From positions 1-64,000 of the forward strand of contig CADCML010000016.1 in the NCBI GenBank assembly GCA_902802535.1: a DNA stretch of 64,000 nucleotides, read 5' to 3'. This DNA is from an uncultured Bacteroidia bacterium. Lineage in GTDB: Bacteria > Bacteroidota > Bacteroidia > Bacteroidales > F082. Below are positions 7,977 to 14,192 of this stretch, piece by piece (positions within the stretch are counted from its first letter, which is position 1; each line of letters begins with the position of its first letter). The translations under genes were made by a program, and so were the position numbers. The notes beneath the pieces were generated by a model. The model was not told the DNA's origin, did no database searches, and was given only the letters and a program-made list of their open reading frames with translations.

Positions 7977-8889
7977 TGCTTTGCTCTTTTGGTTGTTTAG
8001 ATTTCATTCTCAGTAATTCTTTAGGGAAGCAATAGGGATGGACGGATTGGATAATGCCAAACAATTCCTCTGTTTTGTTATCAAGTCTATCGAAAGGATT
8101 CTCAATTTCATGGGCAAGTGTCTTATTCTTGGGATGAATAATGCCATATTTGTTGTAGCCAACAAACGACAACGAAAAAACATTTTTCTTGCCCACGAAA
8201 GCGATTGAAGAGGGCTTGTCGTCGGTATCACTATCACCAATCTCAATCTCCTGTTTATCACCTTCAACCAAGAAGTCGTAAAGAAAACCTTTATACAACA
8301 GTTTTACAGGCTGATCCCATAACACGGGAGCAACGAGATCGTCAAAGACACAAGGAAGCAGGGTATCACCCCTGAATGTATATAAACCATACTTCCCGTC
8401 CCATTTCGCCGTGAAGCCAAGACCGCCCGCACTGCGCCAATCGATCCGCACTTTCCCTTCTGGAGTTTTTATCTCACCTTGAGGCGTGAGAATAATTGTG
8501 GATTCAGGTCGAACAAGCACTTGGTCTTGATTGACACGTGGGCTGTGGATTAAAATACAAATGTCACTCGCATAGTCAACATAGAAGTCTTCCTTATGTA
8601 GATGTGGCTGATGGCAGGGGATGCCGTATTTTTGGGAAATCAAAAAGCCCCTGAACCAGTCTCTTCTAACAGAAGACAAAAGAGGGTCGGAATCGTCCTT
8701 GATGGTTTGTATTGTTTTGGACAGAATCGCATCAATATTCCAATTTGCTTGTTCCGAAACCGAGCGATACAGATTAAGCAAACTTCTTTTATTGATTTTG
8801 TCTTTTTTCAGACAATATTTTATAAATGAATTGTCGAAGAGCCGTTTAAGGTCTTTATCGGAGATAGCGGTTTTTGCAACTGCAAGCAT
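7969..8889 (-). CDS. Island hypothetical protein with a WG-like repeat
   Basis: 306 residues, cytoplasmic by appearance. The N-terminal 110 residues are helical and charged. The middle contains one stretch resembling a WG beta repeat (FTAKWDGKYGLYTFRGDTLLPCVFDDL, about residues 157-183) and a later FVGYNKYGIIHPKNK that could be a second. WG repeats occur in repeat proteins of unclear role, often in polymorphic-toxin or surface settings. The first ATG at 8889 is used; the next Met is much further in. It sits between the membrane protein at 8936-9568 and the 114-residue gene, in the same operon. Function not known. Confidence 0.7.
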   Translation of the reverse strand: MLAVAKTAISDKDLKRLFDNSFIKYCLKKDKINKRSLLNLYRSVSEQANWNIDAILSKTIQTIKDDSDPLLSSVRRDWFRGFLISQKYGIPCHQPHLHKEDFYVDYASDICILIHSPRVNQDQVLVRPESTIILTPQGEIKTPEGKVRIDWRSAGGLGFTAKWDGKYGLYTFRGDTLLPCVFDDLVAPVLWDQPVKLLYKGFLYDFLVEGDKQEIEIGDSDTDDKPSSIAFVGKKNVFSLSFVGYNKYGIIHPKNKTLAHEIENPFDRLDNKTEELFGIIQSVHPYCFPKELLRMKSKQPKEQSNG

Positions 8890-8935
8890 AATGTTTCTTT
8901 TTTAAGGTTGTTGTATGTTTTTATATGACAAAGGG

Positions 8936-9568
8936 TTATGGCTCATTTAATAGGTAAAACGAATAACTGTTGCTTCTATCCAGAACATCGTAGTCCGTTT
9001 CGGTGTGGTAGTGCAAAATGCTTGCATCCAGAAGAAGCTCCGTCCGCTCTTTGCCATTCGTCGGTAATTCGTCGTAAGGGATGAATAGCGTTGTTTTTGT
9101 TGAGCAATCGTTATAAGGCGGAGAAGTGTATTGCCCAACGATGACATTCCCATTGACCGAAAGATACTTCTCGTTGTAGTTCTTTTGTGCCAACGGCGAT
9201 CCGTCGTCATTATAGAAGCGAATCAAGCAGTACAAGTCTTCGCCCTTCAGGTTCTTTGAATCAAACTCGACTGTGATTGTCATACCTTTTTCACCATCTT
9301 CGTGGGTGTTGTGATCTACATAGACATGCTTGATCGTGGCAGTTTGTCTGGTATTGCGGTTACTGGTTCGGTGGAATGTGGCAGTGTTGTCATTATTGCT
9401 TGTATTTTGCCGAACAACAATCTCTTGATTTTTCTTTTTGGGGAAAGCCCAGCCAAACACCTTGTATGCCAATGCCCCTTCGCCGAACAACAGCATCACA
9501 AGTGGCACTATGATTACCAGCATGATTACTGCAAGTAGTGTCTTAAATAAAGCTTCCAACATAATCAC
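8936..9568 (-). CDS. Island membrane-anchored beta-sandwich protein
   Basis: 210 residues. One strong transmembrane helix (residues 9-29, mainly Leu/Val/Ile), a KKK stop-transfer segment, a Ser/Thr/Asn-rich linker and then a globular domain from about residue 80. The domain has a recurring Bacteroidota pattern: VYVDHNTHEDGEKGMTI, FDSKNLKGEDLYCLIRFYND, YTSPPY and LFIPYDEL. As I recall, the same domain is often attached to Sel1/TPR repeats or peptidase-like proteins; its role is unknown. The start overlaps the upstream gene by 4 nt. It may place a sensor or effector domain at the inner membrane. Confidence 0.75.
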   Translation of the reverse strand: MIMLEALFKTLLAVIMLVIIVPLVMLLFGEGALAYKVFGWAFPKKKNQEIVVRQNTSNNDNTATFHRTSNRNTRQTATIKHVYVDHNTHEDGEKGMTITVEFDSKNLKGEDLYCLIRFYNDDGSPLAQKNYNEKYLSVNGNVIVGQYTSPPYNDCSTKTTLFIPYDELPTNGKERTELLLDASILHYHTETDYDVLDRSNSYSFYLLNEP

Positions 9569-9813
9569 CGCCCTCCATAAACTTCATCGTAATCGTATTC
9601 TTCGTATTTCTCGGCAATCTGGTGAAGATGATGAGCAAACTCATTCTTCGACGTGTAGATTTCGTATCGCCGTGCATATTCATCTATGAGGTCTTCTAAC
9701 GAAATCTTTCGATCATAATGATTGTTGATGGCATCCCGAACTGGATGCGACTTGGACACTTCGGAAATGCCGTAGCCGACGGCTCCAGCTAAAAGACTTT
9801 TGACTAAACTCAT
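9565..9813 (-). CDS. Island small protein, 82 residues
   Basis: A mildly hydrophobic N-terminus (SLLAGAVGYGISEVS) is followed by a charged helical C-terminus rich in Tyr, Glu and Asp (SLEDLIDEYARRYEIY, then EEYDYDEVYGG). No family recognised. It overlaps the next gene by 4 nt (ATGA), so it is translated together with the membrane protein. It may begin the tightly coupled part of the operon: 86 bp and a hairpin separate it from the small gene at 9900-10130. Confidence 0.65.
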   Translation of the reverse strand: MSLVKSLLAGAVGYGISEVSKSHPVRDAINNHYDRKISLEDLIDEYARRYEIYTSKNEFAHHLHQIAEKYEEYDYDEVYGGR

Positions 9814-9858
9814 GGTATTCAGATTATTTGATGTTTGTTCTTTCTGTTTCTGACAAAC

Positions 9859-9891
9859 GGGCGTGTCAAGACGGAAAACCTCGACACGCCC
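9859..9891 (-). terminator. Hairpin after the 76-residue gene
   Basis: GGGCGTGTC (9859-9867) and GACACGCCC (9883-9891) are perfect 9-bp arms. On the minus strand the hairpin is followed by GTTTGTC rather than a clean T-run, so it may be a leaky terminator that sets the level of downstream operon expression. Confidence 0.5.
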
Positions 9892-9899
9892 CTGAAAAA

Positions 9900-10130
9900 T
9901 TACACCCGATTGAAACTACTGAAGTCAGTGTACCGCCGAACTTCGCCGTCCCGCATGTTCACAATGATAGCGTCGCCTGACCATCTTGCGTCTTCGGCAG
10001 ACTCACTACCAGAAAAACCGCCAAGGTTCATGTAATCATACTGACCTTTGTAAACGGAAACTCCATTGTAATTGGAGAACTTGTTGAGTTTGACAACCCC
10101 ATAATTGACATACTCTCGTGGAAATGCCAT
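9900..10130 (-). CDS. Island small protein, first gene behind operator A
   Basis: 76 residues starting at the ATG at 10130. A longer frame begins at 10223, but that lies at the -7 box (10213-10220) and cannot be translated from this promoter; the 10130 start leaves a leader of about 75 nt. The sequence is beta-rich with a C-terminal pattern WSGDAIIVNMRDGEVRRYTDF that I recall from small uncharacterised proteins in other bacteria. No signal peptide or membrane helix. Function unknown. It is directly controlled by an operator that is shared with the WYL regulator's own promoter. Confidence 0.7.
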   Translation of the reverse strand: MAFPREYVNYGVVKLNKFSNYNGVSVYKGQYDYMNLGGFSGSESAEDARWSGDAIIVNMRDGEVRRYTDFSSFNRV

Positions 10131-10212
10131 AATCAAATACACTTGTTTGTGACGTGCGCAACTTCTAATTTTGCCTACTCTAAAATAGCTTTTCGGCTTC
10201 CGCTTCAATCGG

Positions 10213-10255
10213 CAAAAATACAATGCCCCCTATGCCAAAAACTGACATAGGGGGC
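10213..10255 (-). promoter_or_regulatory. Operator/promoter A
   Basis: The minus-strand -7 box TATTTTTG is at 10213-10220. Palindrome 10225-10255 has 13-bp arms (GCCCCCTATGCCA and TGACATAGGGGGC, 12 of 13 paired) around the spacer AAAAC. The spacer and arm edge supply TTTTTG on the minus strand, and its TTTG lies 15 nt upstream of the -7 box, the same spacing as in operators B, C and D. It controls the small gene at 9900-10130 and perhaps the whole leftward operon. Confidence 0.8.
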
Positions 10256-10278
10256 AAGGAATGTGATTTTTTATCGGA

Positions 10279-11085
10279 TTATTCTCTTTCTGTTATGACA
10301 TGGCACAACCTCCCATACCGATGCGTTAATCTATTATTGCGCAGACATTGTTCTAATAGAAAGCGGTCGTCGTCAAATGTATCCGATGGGTCAAAGACAA
10401 ATGAATCAATGTATTCCTGCAACGAAAATGCTTTTGCGGATACATTTTTCATCTCATACATGGCTTTGATTTCTTTCATGTGTTCAAGGGCGAAGACAGA
10501 CACTCTCCAGCCTTCAAAGGGTTTGTCTTGTTCAACAAACGCACCTATCACAAACCAACGGTATCTGACTTCAACGGCTGATAACACCAGAAAATCCGAA
10601 TAGCGTTTTCCGTTGTCGATTCTCTCTTGATTAGCCTTTGCAAGTGTTCCCGACTTCGATGTGATTTGCCCAAACTTAATGAACGAAACAACCCCTTGCT
10701 TTTGAATACATTCAACGATTTTCGGGATTTCTTTGTCATTCTTTTGATCCAAGTTTTTCACCCTGTCAGCCAATGTAGGATTGTCCTTAATTGCAGAATG
10801 TAGCAGAAGTCGATTAAGCATATCAAATTTCCAGACTTCCGATTCGGCTGGTTGTGGGATATAGTACCCATAAGGACTCTTTTTCTCGCACTCAACATCA
10901 ACGCCAAATAGTTCGGCAATCGAAAGGCAATGGTTGTGAAATGTCTTGAGCGGAAGACCCTCGTCTTGTTTGTCATTGTATATCGACCTTTCCCATCTTT
11001 TGCTTATCTCCTTATAGGGAATAGGACCTTCCGTCTGAAGAAGGTTGATCAACCATAAGTAGCGATTTAATCTGTTGCCTGCCAT
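10279..11085 (-). CDS. WYL-domain transcriptional regulator
   Basis: 268 residues. The N-terminal 80 residues form a winged helix-turn-helix of the type found in Bacteroidota WYL regulators (NRLNRYLWLINLLQ, YKEISKRWE, LPLKTFHNH, ELFGVDVEC, YGYYI). A WYL-like core follows (residues about 130-220; VVSFIKFGQ, then VRYRWFVIGAF and VSVFALEHM), and a WCX-like C-terminus. The literal W-Y-L triad is not conserved. Length and architecture resemble CapW/BrxR regulators, which repress CBASS or BREX operons until a ligand is sensed. Operator B lies 45 bp upstream of the start, so autoregulation is likely. Operators A, C and D make it the probable master regulator of the island. Confidence 0.85.
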   Translation of the reverse strand: MAGNRLNRYLWLINLLQTEGPIPYKEISKRWERSIYNDKQDEGLPLKTFHNHCLSIAELFGVDVECEKKSPYGYYIPQPAESEVWKFDMLNRLLLHSAIKDNPTLADRVKNLDQKNDKEIPKIVECIQKQGVVSFIKFGQITSKSGTLAKANQERIDNGKRYSDFLVLSAVEVRYRWFVIGAFVEQDKPFEGWRVSVFALEHMKEIKAMYEMKNVSAKAFSLQEYIDSFVFDPSDTFDDDRFLLEQCLRNNRLTHRYGRLCHVITERE

Positions 11086-11116
11086 ATAACTTGTTTATTT
11101 TGTGGTTTTCACGCTG

Positions 11117-11157
11117 CAAATATACAATCGATCCTGTGTCAAAAACTGACACAGGAT
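11117..11157 (-). promoter_or_regulatory. Operator/promoter B, upstream of the WYL gene
   Basis: The -7 box TATATTTG is at 11117-11124 on the minus strand. Palindrome 11131-11157 is perfect: ATCCTGTGTCA, spacer AAAAC, TGACACAGGAT. The TTTG inside the palindrome is 15 nt upstream of the -7 box. It gives a leader of about 25 nt for the WYL gene. As the most symmetric of the four sites it is the best candidate for tight autorepression. Confidence 0.85.
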
Positions 11158-11192
11158 ATGTTTTTTGTTTATACGCCTATTCTTCTTTGCCT

Positions 11193-11579
11193 TTACAAAT
11201 AGGAAGGACTATCTGCAACAAACTGGGCAAATCTATTGGCGGCTTCAGGACCAATAATGCCAGCAATTTGTCTGACAATTTCTTCTTTGGGAATATCGGA
11301 AATGGCATCGTACTTTGCACCAAAGTGAGATTCAAGGCATCTATCAATAAGACTTTCGCTCACAGCTTCCCATGTCCGAGAATCGACTCCAGGGGCTGCA
11401 ATATAAGGGCAACCTTCCATACTCGTTACAGGCTCAACAAAATCCTCTGGATGAGCCTTTAGATATTTTACAATTTCAGGAAGGATATTTGTGCGTCCTT
11501 CCCGTCTCTGACTGGGTTGGTTTGCCCATTCGAGCCATTCTTCAAAACCTTTGTTCTCTGTATTCATATCTGTTGCCAT
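11193..11579 (-). CDS. Orphan MoxR-type ATPase lid domain
   Basis: 128 residues. The sequence matches the C-terminal lid of MoxR/AAA_5 ATPases: EEWLEWANQP, ILPEIVKYLKAHPEDF, SRTWEAVSESLIDR and IAGIIGPEAANRFAQFV. The nucleotide-binding core with its Walker motifs is absent, and I find no trace of it upstream, where the Sel1 gene ends 80 bp away. Either this is a gene fragment that survived with a new start codon, or a stand-alone lid that modulates an ATPase elsewhere. It lies between the Sel1 gene and the WYL gene and reads the same way; operator B is downstream of it. Confidence 0.65.
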   Translation of the reverse strand: MATDMNTENKGFEEWLEWANQPSQRREGRTNILPEIVKYLKAHPEDFVEPVTSMEGCPYIAAPGVDSRTWEAVSESLIDRCLESHFGAKYDAISDIPKEEIVRQIAGIIGPEAANRFAQFVADSPSYL

Positions 11580-11658
11580 TAAGTCATCGTTTTTAATCGT
11601 TTATTGTTTATGCTGGATAACATCGTCATTCGATTCGCCATCAATCGAGTTGTTTTGT

Positions 11659-12570
11659 TCAAATGTCATTTAATAATTCAATAGCACGATGATTACCTTG
11701 CTTTGCTGATAGTTTTAGCCATTTTTCAGCCTCTCCTTTGTCTTCAGAAACACCAAACCCATCTTTGTAGCACATTCCCATAAACAACTGAGCATCAGCA
11801 TTCCCCTGCTCTGCTGCCAACTTAAACCATTTCGCAGATTCTTTCCCATGCCAAGGTAATCCTGTATAATAACATAATCCCATCATAAACTGAGCATCTG
11901 CAAGCCCCTGTTCCGCTGATTTTCTAAACCATTTTTCGGCTTCTTCTTTGTCCTTCGATACACCATTACCATGAAAATAGCAACATCCTAAATAATATTG
12001 TGCTTGTGAAAATCCTTGTTTAGCTGACACCCTAAACCATTTGACGGCTTCCTCGGCATTTTTCGGAATCCCATCTCCTTCAAGATACATCATGCCCAAT
12101 CTAATTGTAATTGGTGCTACCGCTGCCTTTCCTTCCCTTTGTTCTACATATAGTTTATACCAACTCACAGCCTCTTTTTTATCTACAGCAACCCCATAAC
12201 CATTATAGTAACAATCTCCCATCATTCTTTGGGCAACAGGTTTTCCTTGCCGAGCCGATAAATCAAACCACTTTACGGCTTCTTTGTCGTCTTCAGGAAC
12301 ACCTTCTCCATCCAAATAACACATCCCCAACCTATACTGCGCTAACGGATTCCCTTGTTCAGCAGATTGTTGATACCATTTGGCAGCTTCCTTATAGTCT
12401 TGCATTGCATGATAACATTGCCCCAAATAGAGCATAGTTTCAGCGTTGTTTGAAGCATCAAGAGCTTTTTTGAAGTACTGTATTGCGGTTTGATAATCGC
12501 TGGAATCATACAGTTCTATCCCTTTTTGCATATACTCTTGTGCATTTACTTTTGTGACCATCTGTTCCAT
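11659..12570 (-). CDS. Sel1-like repeat (TPR superfamily) protein
   Basis: 303 residues, no signal peptide. A TPR-like pair at the N-terminus (residues 10-70) is followed by about six Sel1-like repeats of 36 residues with the pattern A.Y.LG.CY..G.GV..D..EA.KWF..SA.QG. Sel1 proteins form superhelical scaffolds for protein-protein contacts. They are frequent partners in bacterial signalling, and some are found in defence operons. The gene begins 52 bp after the terminator of the structured RNA at 12622-12870, so its expression may depend on read-through of that terminator or of operator C transcripts. Cytoplasmic scaffold is the best guess. Confidence 0.85.
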   Translation of the reverse strand: MEQMVTKVNAQEYMQKGIELYDSSDYQTAIQYFKKALDASNNAETMLYLGQCYHAMQDYKEAAKWYQQSAEQGNPLAQYRLGMCYLDGEGVPEDDKEAVKWFDLSARQGKPVAQRMMGDCYYNGYGVAVDKKEAVSWYKLYVEQREGKAAVAPITIRLGMMYLEGDGIPKNAEEAVKWFRVSAKQGFSQAQYYLGCCYFHGNGVSKDKEEAEKWFRKSAEQGLADAQFMMGLCYYTGLPWHGKESAKWFKLAAEQGNADAQLFMGMCYKDGFGVSEDKGEAEKWLKLSAKQGNHRAIELLNDI

Positions 12571-12621
12571 GAGTCCCTTGTTTATGGCCGCACAGTCCCC
12601 AAGATTGGCTATTATATCATA

Positions 12622-12884
12622 GAAAAAGGCGTGGGAACAATCAGCTTATCATCTACCTTGGCTCCCCTGAAGAATGGGGTCTGGACTGCCGACTTTGTGA
12701 TAAGCGAATGCCCACGCCAGTAAATGATATTGCGTTCCCGGAGGAATTAATATCAATCGACGTGGGCGTTTCTGCCCATTGCCGTAGTCGAAGTGTCCAG
12801 TTTCGTAGAGGCAACATACTAAAACGCCCTATCTCTGTTTCCTCTTACTCAGAAGCAAGAGGAAACATTGACGGTGCAAATATA
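12622..12884 (-). ncRNA. Structured RNA gene of about 245 nt with own promoter and terminator
   Basis: The -7 box TATATTTG at 12877-12884 would start an RNA near 12870. Three hairpins follow. H1 has perfect 10-bp arms (12837-12846 with 12857-12866). H2 has perfect 8-bp arms GGGCGTTT/AAACGCCC (12764-12771 with 12822-12829) and an inner stem. H3 is a long rod: outer 8-bp arms (12628-12635 with 12711-12718), inner 8-bp arms (12644-12651 with 12698-12705), a CCCC/GGGG tip, and T5 just after it. GCCCACG of H3 (12710-12716) could instead pair with 12761-12767 in H2, so the fold has two exclusive states. It could be an attenuator for the Sel1 gene, an independent small RNA, or a divergent 6S-like RNA. 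I recognise no Rfam class. Confidence 0.65.
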
Positions 12885-12943
12885 CAGAAAAAAAATTCAA
12901 TCTGAAAAATACTTGGTTTTAGAAATGTCAAAAATTACAATCG

Positions 12944-12984
12944 CAAAGACACAACGCCTCCTCTGCCAAAAACTGAAACAGGGC
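12944..12984 (-). promoter_or_regulatory. Operator/promoter C, upstream of the structured RNA
   Basis: A weaker member of the set. Imperfect palindrome at 12956-12984 (CTCTGCCA, AAAAC, TGAAACAGGGC). Its TTTG is 15 nt upstream of TGTCTTTG (12944-12951), a -7 box with G in place of the conserved A. Transcripts from here would run through the structured RNA toward the Sel1 gene. Confidence 0.6.
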
Positions 12985-13024
12985 ACATTCTTTTATTATT
13001 TTCGGTAAAATATTGGGTTTTCCT

Positions 13025-13592
13025 CTAAAAAACAAGCCGTTCACCCAAGAAATAAATCCCACTTTGGTTCAGCAGGTCTTTGTTATAGGATGGCTCGGTG
13101 TTGTTTCGGAGGCAATCCCTTATCATCATCAGGATCTCGCCCATTCCATTGCCACCTTGCATCACACCGTTCTCATCAGGCCAAACAGCCCAAACTGCAT
13201 CGCCTTTGACAACCTCATAGATTTGCGCATCGCCCGTGCTTAATAATAAATCACGGAAATTTTCCTTTTGTTGAGCCTTTTGCCAAACCACCCAAACCAT
13301 CCAATCGTATTTGAAATCATGAAAATCCGGGCGCATTTCGCTTCTGTATTTGCTCTTGGTGCATCTTTTGGCATAATCTCCGCTCTTTTGAGAGCAGCAA
13401 TACTACTGGATTTGCCTGTGTTTCGGTGTTCAAGCTCCAATAACCGCATAGATACACGTGCTCGGAGGCATAAACATCATGTCCATTGATAACAAGCGGC
13501 ATACCACCTGCCATGTTGCCTAACTTGCCGTATTCATCACCTGGCCTTGAGTAACTTATGTAATTCCTTTCGTTTTCTAATGATGCTGTCAT
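13025..13592 (-). pseudogene. NADAR-family gene with one frameshift
   Basis: The two halves of a NADAR protein lie in two frames. The N-terminal half (from the ATG at 13592) has the family pattern GKLGNMAGGMPLVING and YASEHVYLCGYW. The second half (GDYAKRCTKSKYRSEMRPDF, then FRDLLLSTGDAQIYEV and GMGEILMMIRDCL) ends at 13025. The frames join near 13385 (TCAAAAGAGCGG on the minus strand); one extra base explains the shift, and removing it gives a normal length of about 188 residues. NADAR enzymes remove ADP-ribose from nucleic acid or metabolites and occur in DarT-type toxin systems and phage conflict. It starts about 12 nt after the promoter of operator D. It may be dead, phase-variable, or an assembly error. 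Confidence 0.8.
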
Positions 13593-13609
13593 AACTTTTA
13601 AATTTGCTG

Positions 13610-13650
13610 CAAAAATACAACATGCCCTATGCCAAAAACTGACACAGGGC
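13610..13650 (-). promoter_or_regulatory. Operator/promoter D, upstream of the NADAR gene
   Basis: The -7 box TATTTTTG is at 13610-13617 on the minus strand. Palindrome 13624-13650: GCCCTATGCCA, AAAAC, TGACACAGGGC, 9 of 11 pairs matched. The internal TTTG is 15 nt upstream of the -7 box. This is the rightmost of four sites and the one closest to the tmRNA gene. Confidence 0.8.
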
Positions 13651-13800
13651 GGTTTTTGTTTTATGTCCAATGGATAGAAATTCAGCCAAAACGAGAAAAA
13701 ATTGTGATTTTGCCTACAGAAAACGGGCAAACATTTGGGTAAATACAAAACAAACAATCGACATAATCTTGTGATTCACTTGATTACGCCGATTGTATTG

Positions 13801-14097
13801 TGGAGATGGAGGGAGTCGAACCCTCGTCCAAACAAGGAACCCCCATGGTTTCTACATGCTTATTCCGCTGTTGGTTTTCGTGCCGTGCAAGGGAACGAAC
13901 GCCCTAAACGCGACCTTATCTCCTTGAGCTTCGCCTTGCTGTCGGAGCGCCGACAAGGCTATCCCGAAATTGCTTAGCACCCCGGGCTCAGGCCGGAATC
14001 AGGAATCTCCACCTGCGGGATGTCTCGTCCGAGCGTCACTGCGAGGCTCGACATGCTTACATGACAATTCATCTTGCTGTCAAAACCGGTCACCCCC
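13801..14097 (-). ncRNA. ssrA: tmRNA, tag-coding segment not found
   Basis: The tRNA-like ends are clear. The 5' GGGGGTG pairs with CATCTCC at the 3' end; the T arm is GAGGG-TTCGACT-CCCTC; and GCATGTAGAA and GACGAGACATC, both hallmarks of Bacteroidales tmRNA, are present. CCA is not encoded. Length is 297 nt against about 400 in relatives such as Porphyromonas and Bacteroides. The stretch that should lie between GTAAGCATG and GACGAGACATC, with the second half of pseudoknot 1 and the resume and tag codons (ending ALAA), is reduced to about 25 nt. I find no tag reading frame in the gene. As written it could not tag proteins. The gene is the right border of the island. Confidence 0.85.
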
Positions 14098-14192
14098 AAT
14101 GGTTGTCTTTGGTCTTGATGATGCTGTCATCCTCAAAGAACGGACGGCAAAATTACACCTATTTTCGATACCCCGCAAGGGGTAGGCAAAAA

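Larger units (their letters stand above)
5700..13813. mobile_element. Putative genomic island at the tmRNA 3' end
   Basis: The segment lies between the 3' end of ssrA (right, 13801) and a 13-bp copy of that end (left, 5700). All genes inside read leftward. It is visibly more AT-rich than the core genes on the right, and it is flanked on the left by pseudogenes. Contents are a WYL regulator, NADAR gene, structured RNA, Sel1 protein, MoxR-lid fragment and an operon of unknowns. No integrase, transposase or replication gene is present, so the element is degenerate or mobilised in trans. Boundaries rest on a short repeat and are provisional. Confidence 0.5.

Noticed and set aside
10131..10223. 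Upstream extension of the 76-residue gene
   Set aside because: It would begin at the -7 promoter element, before any transcript from operator A.
12622..12884. Retron or TnpB-associated RNA
   Set aside because: No reverse transcriptase or TnpB gene is anywhere in the island.
13801..14097. Two-piece (permuted) tmRNA
   Set aside because: The 5' and 3' tRNA-like ends are in the standard order, and Bacteroidales use one-piece tmRNA.
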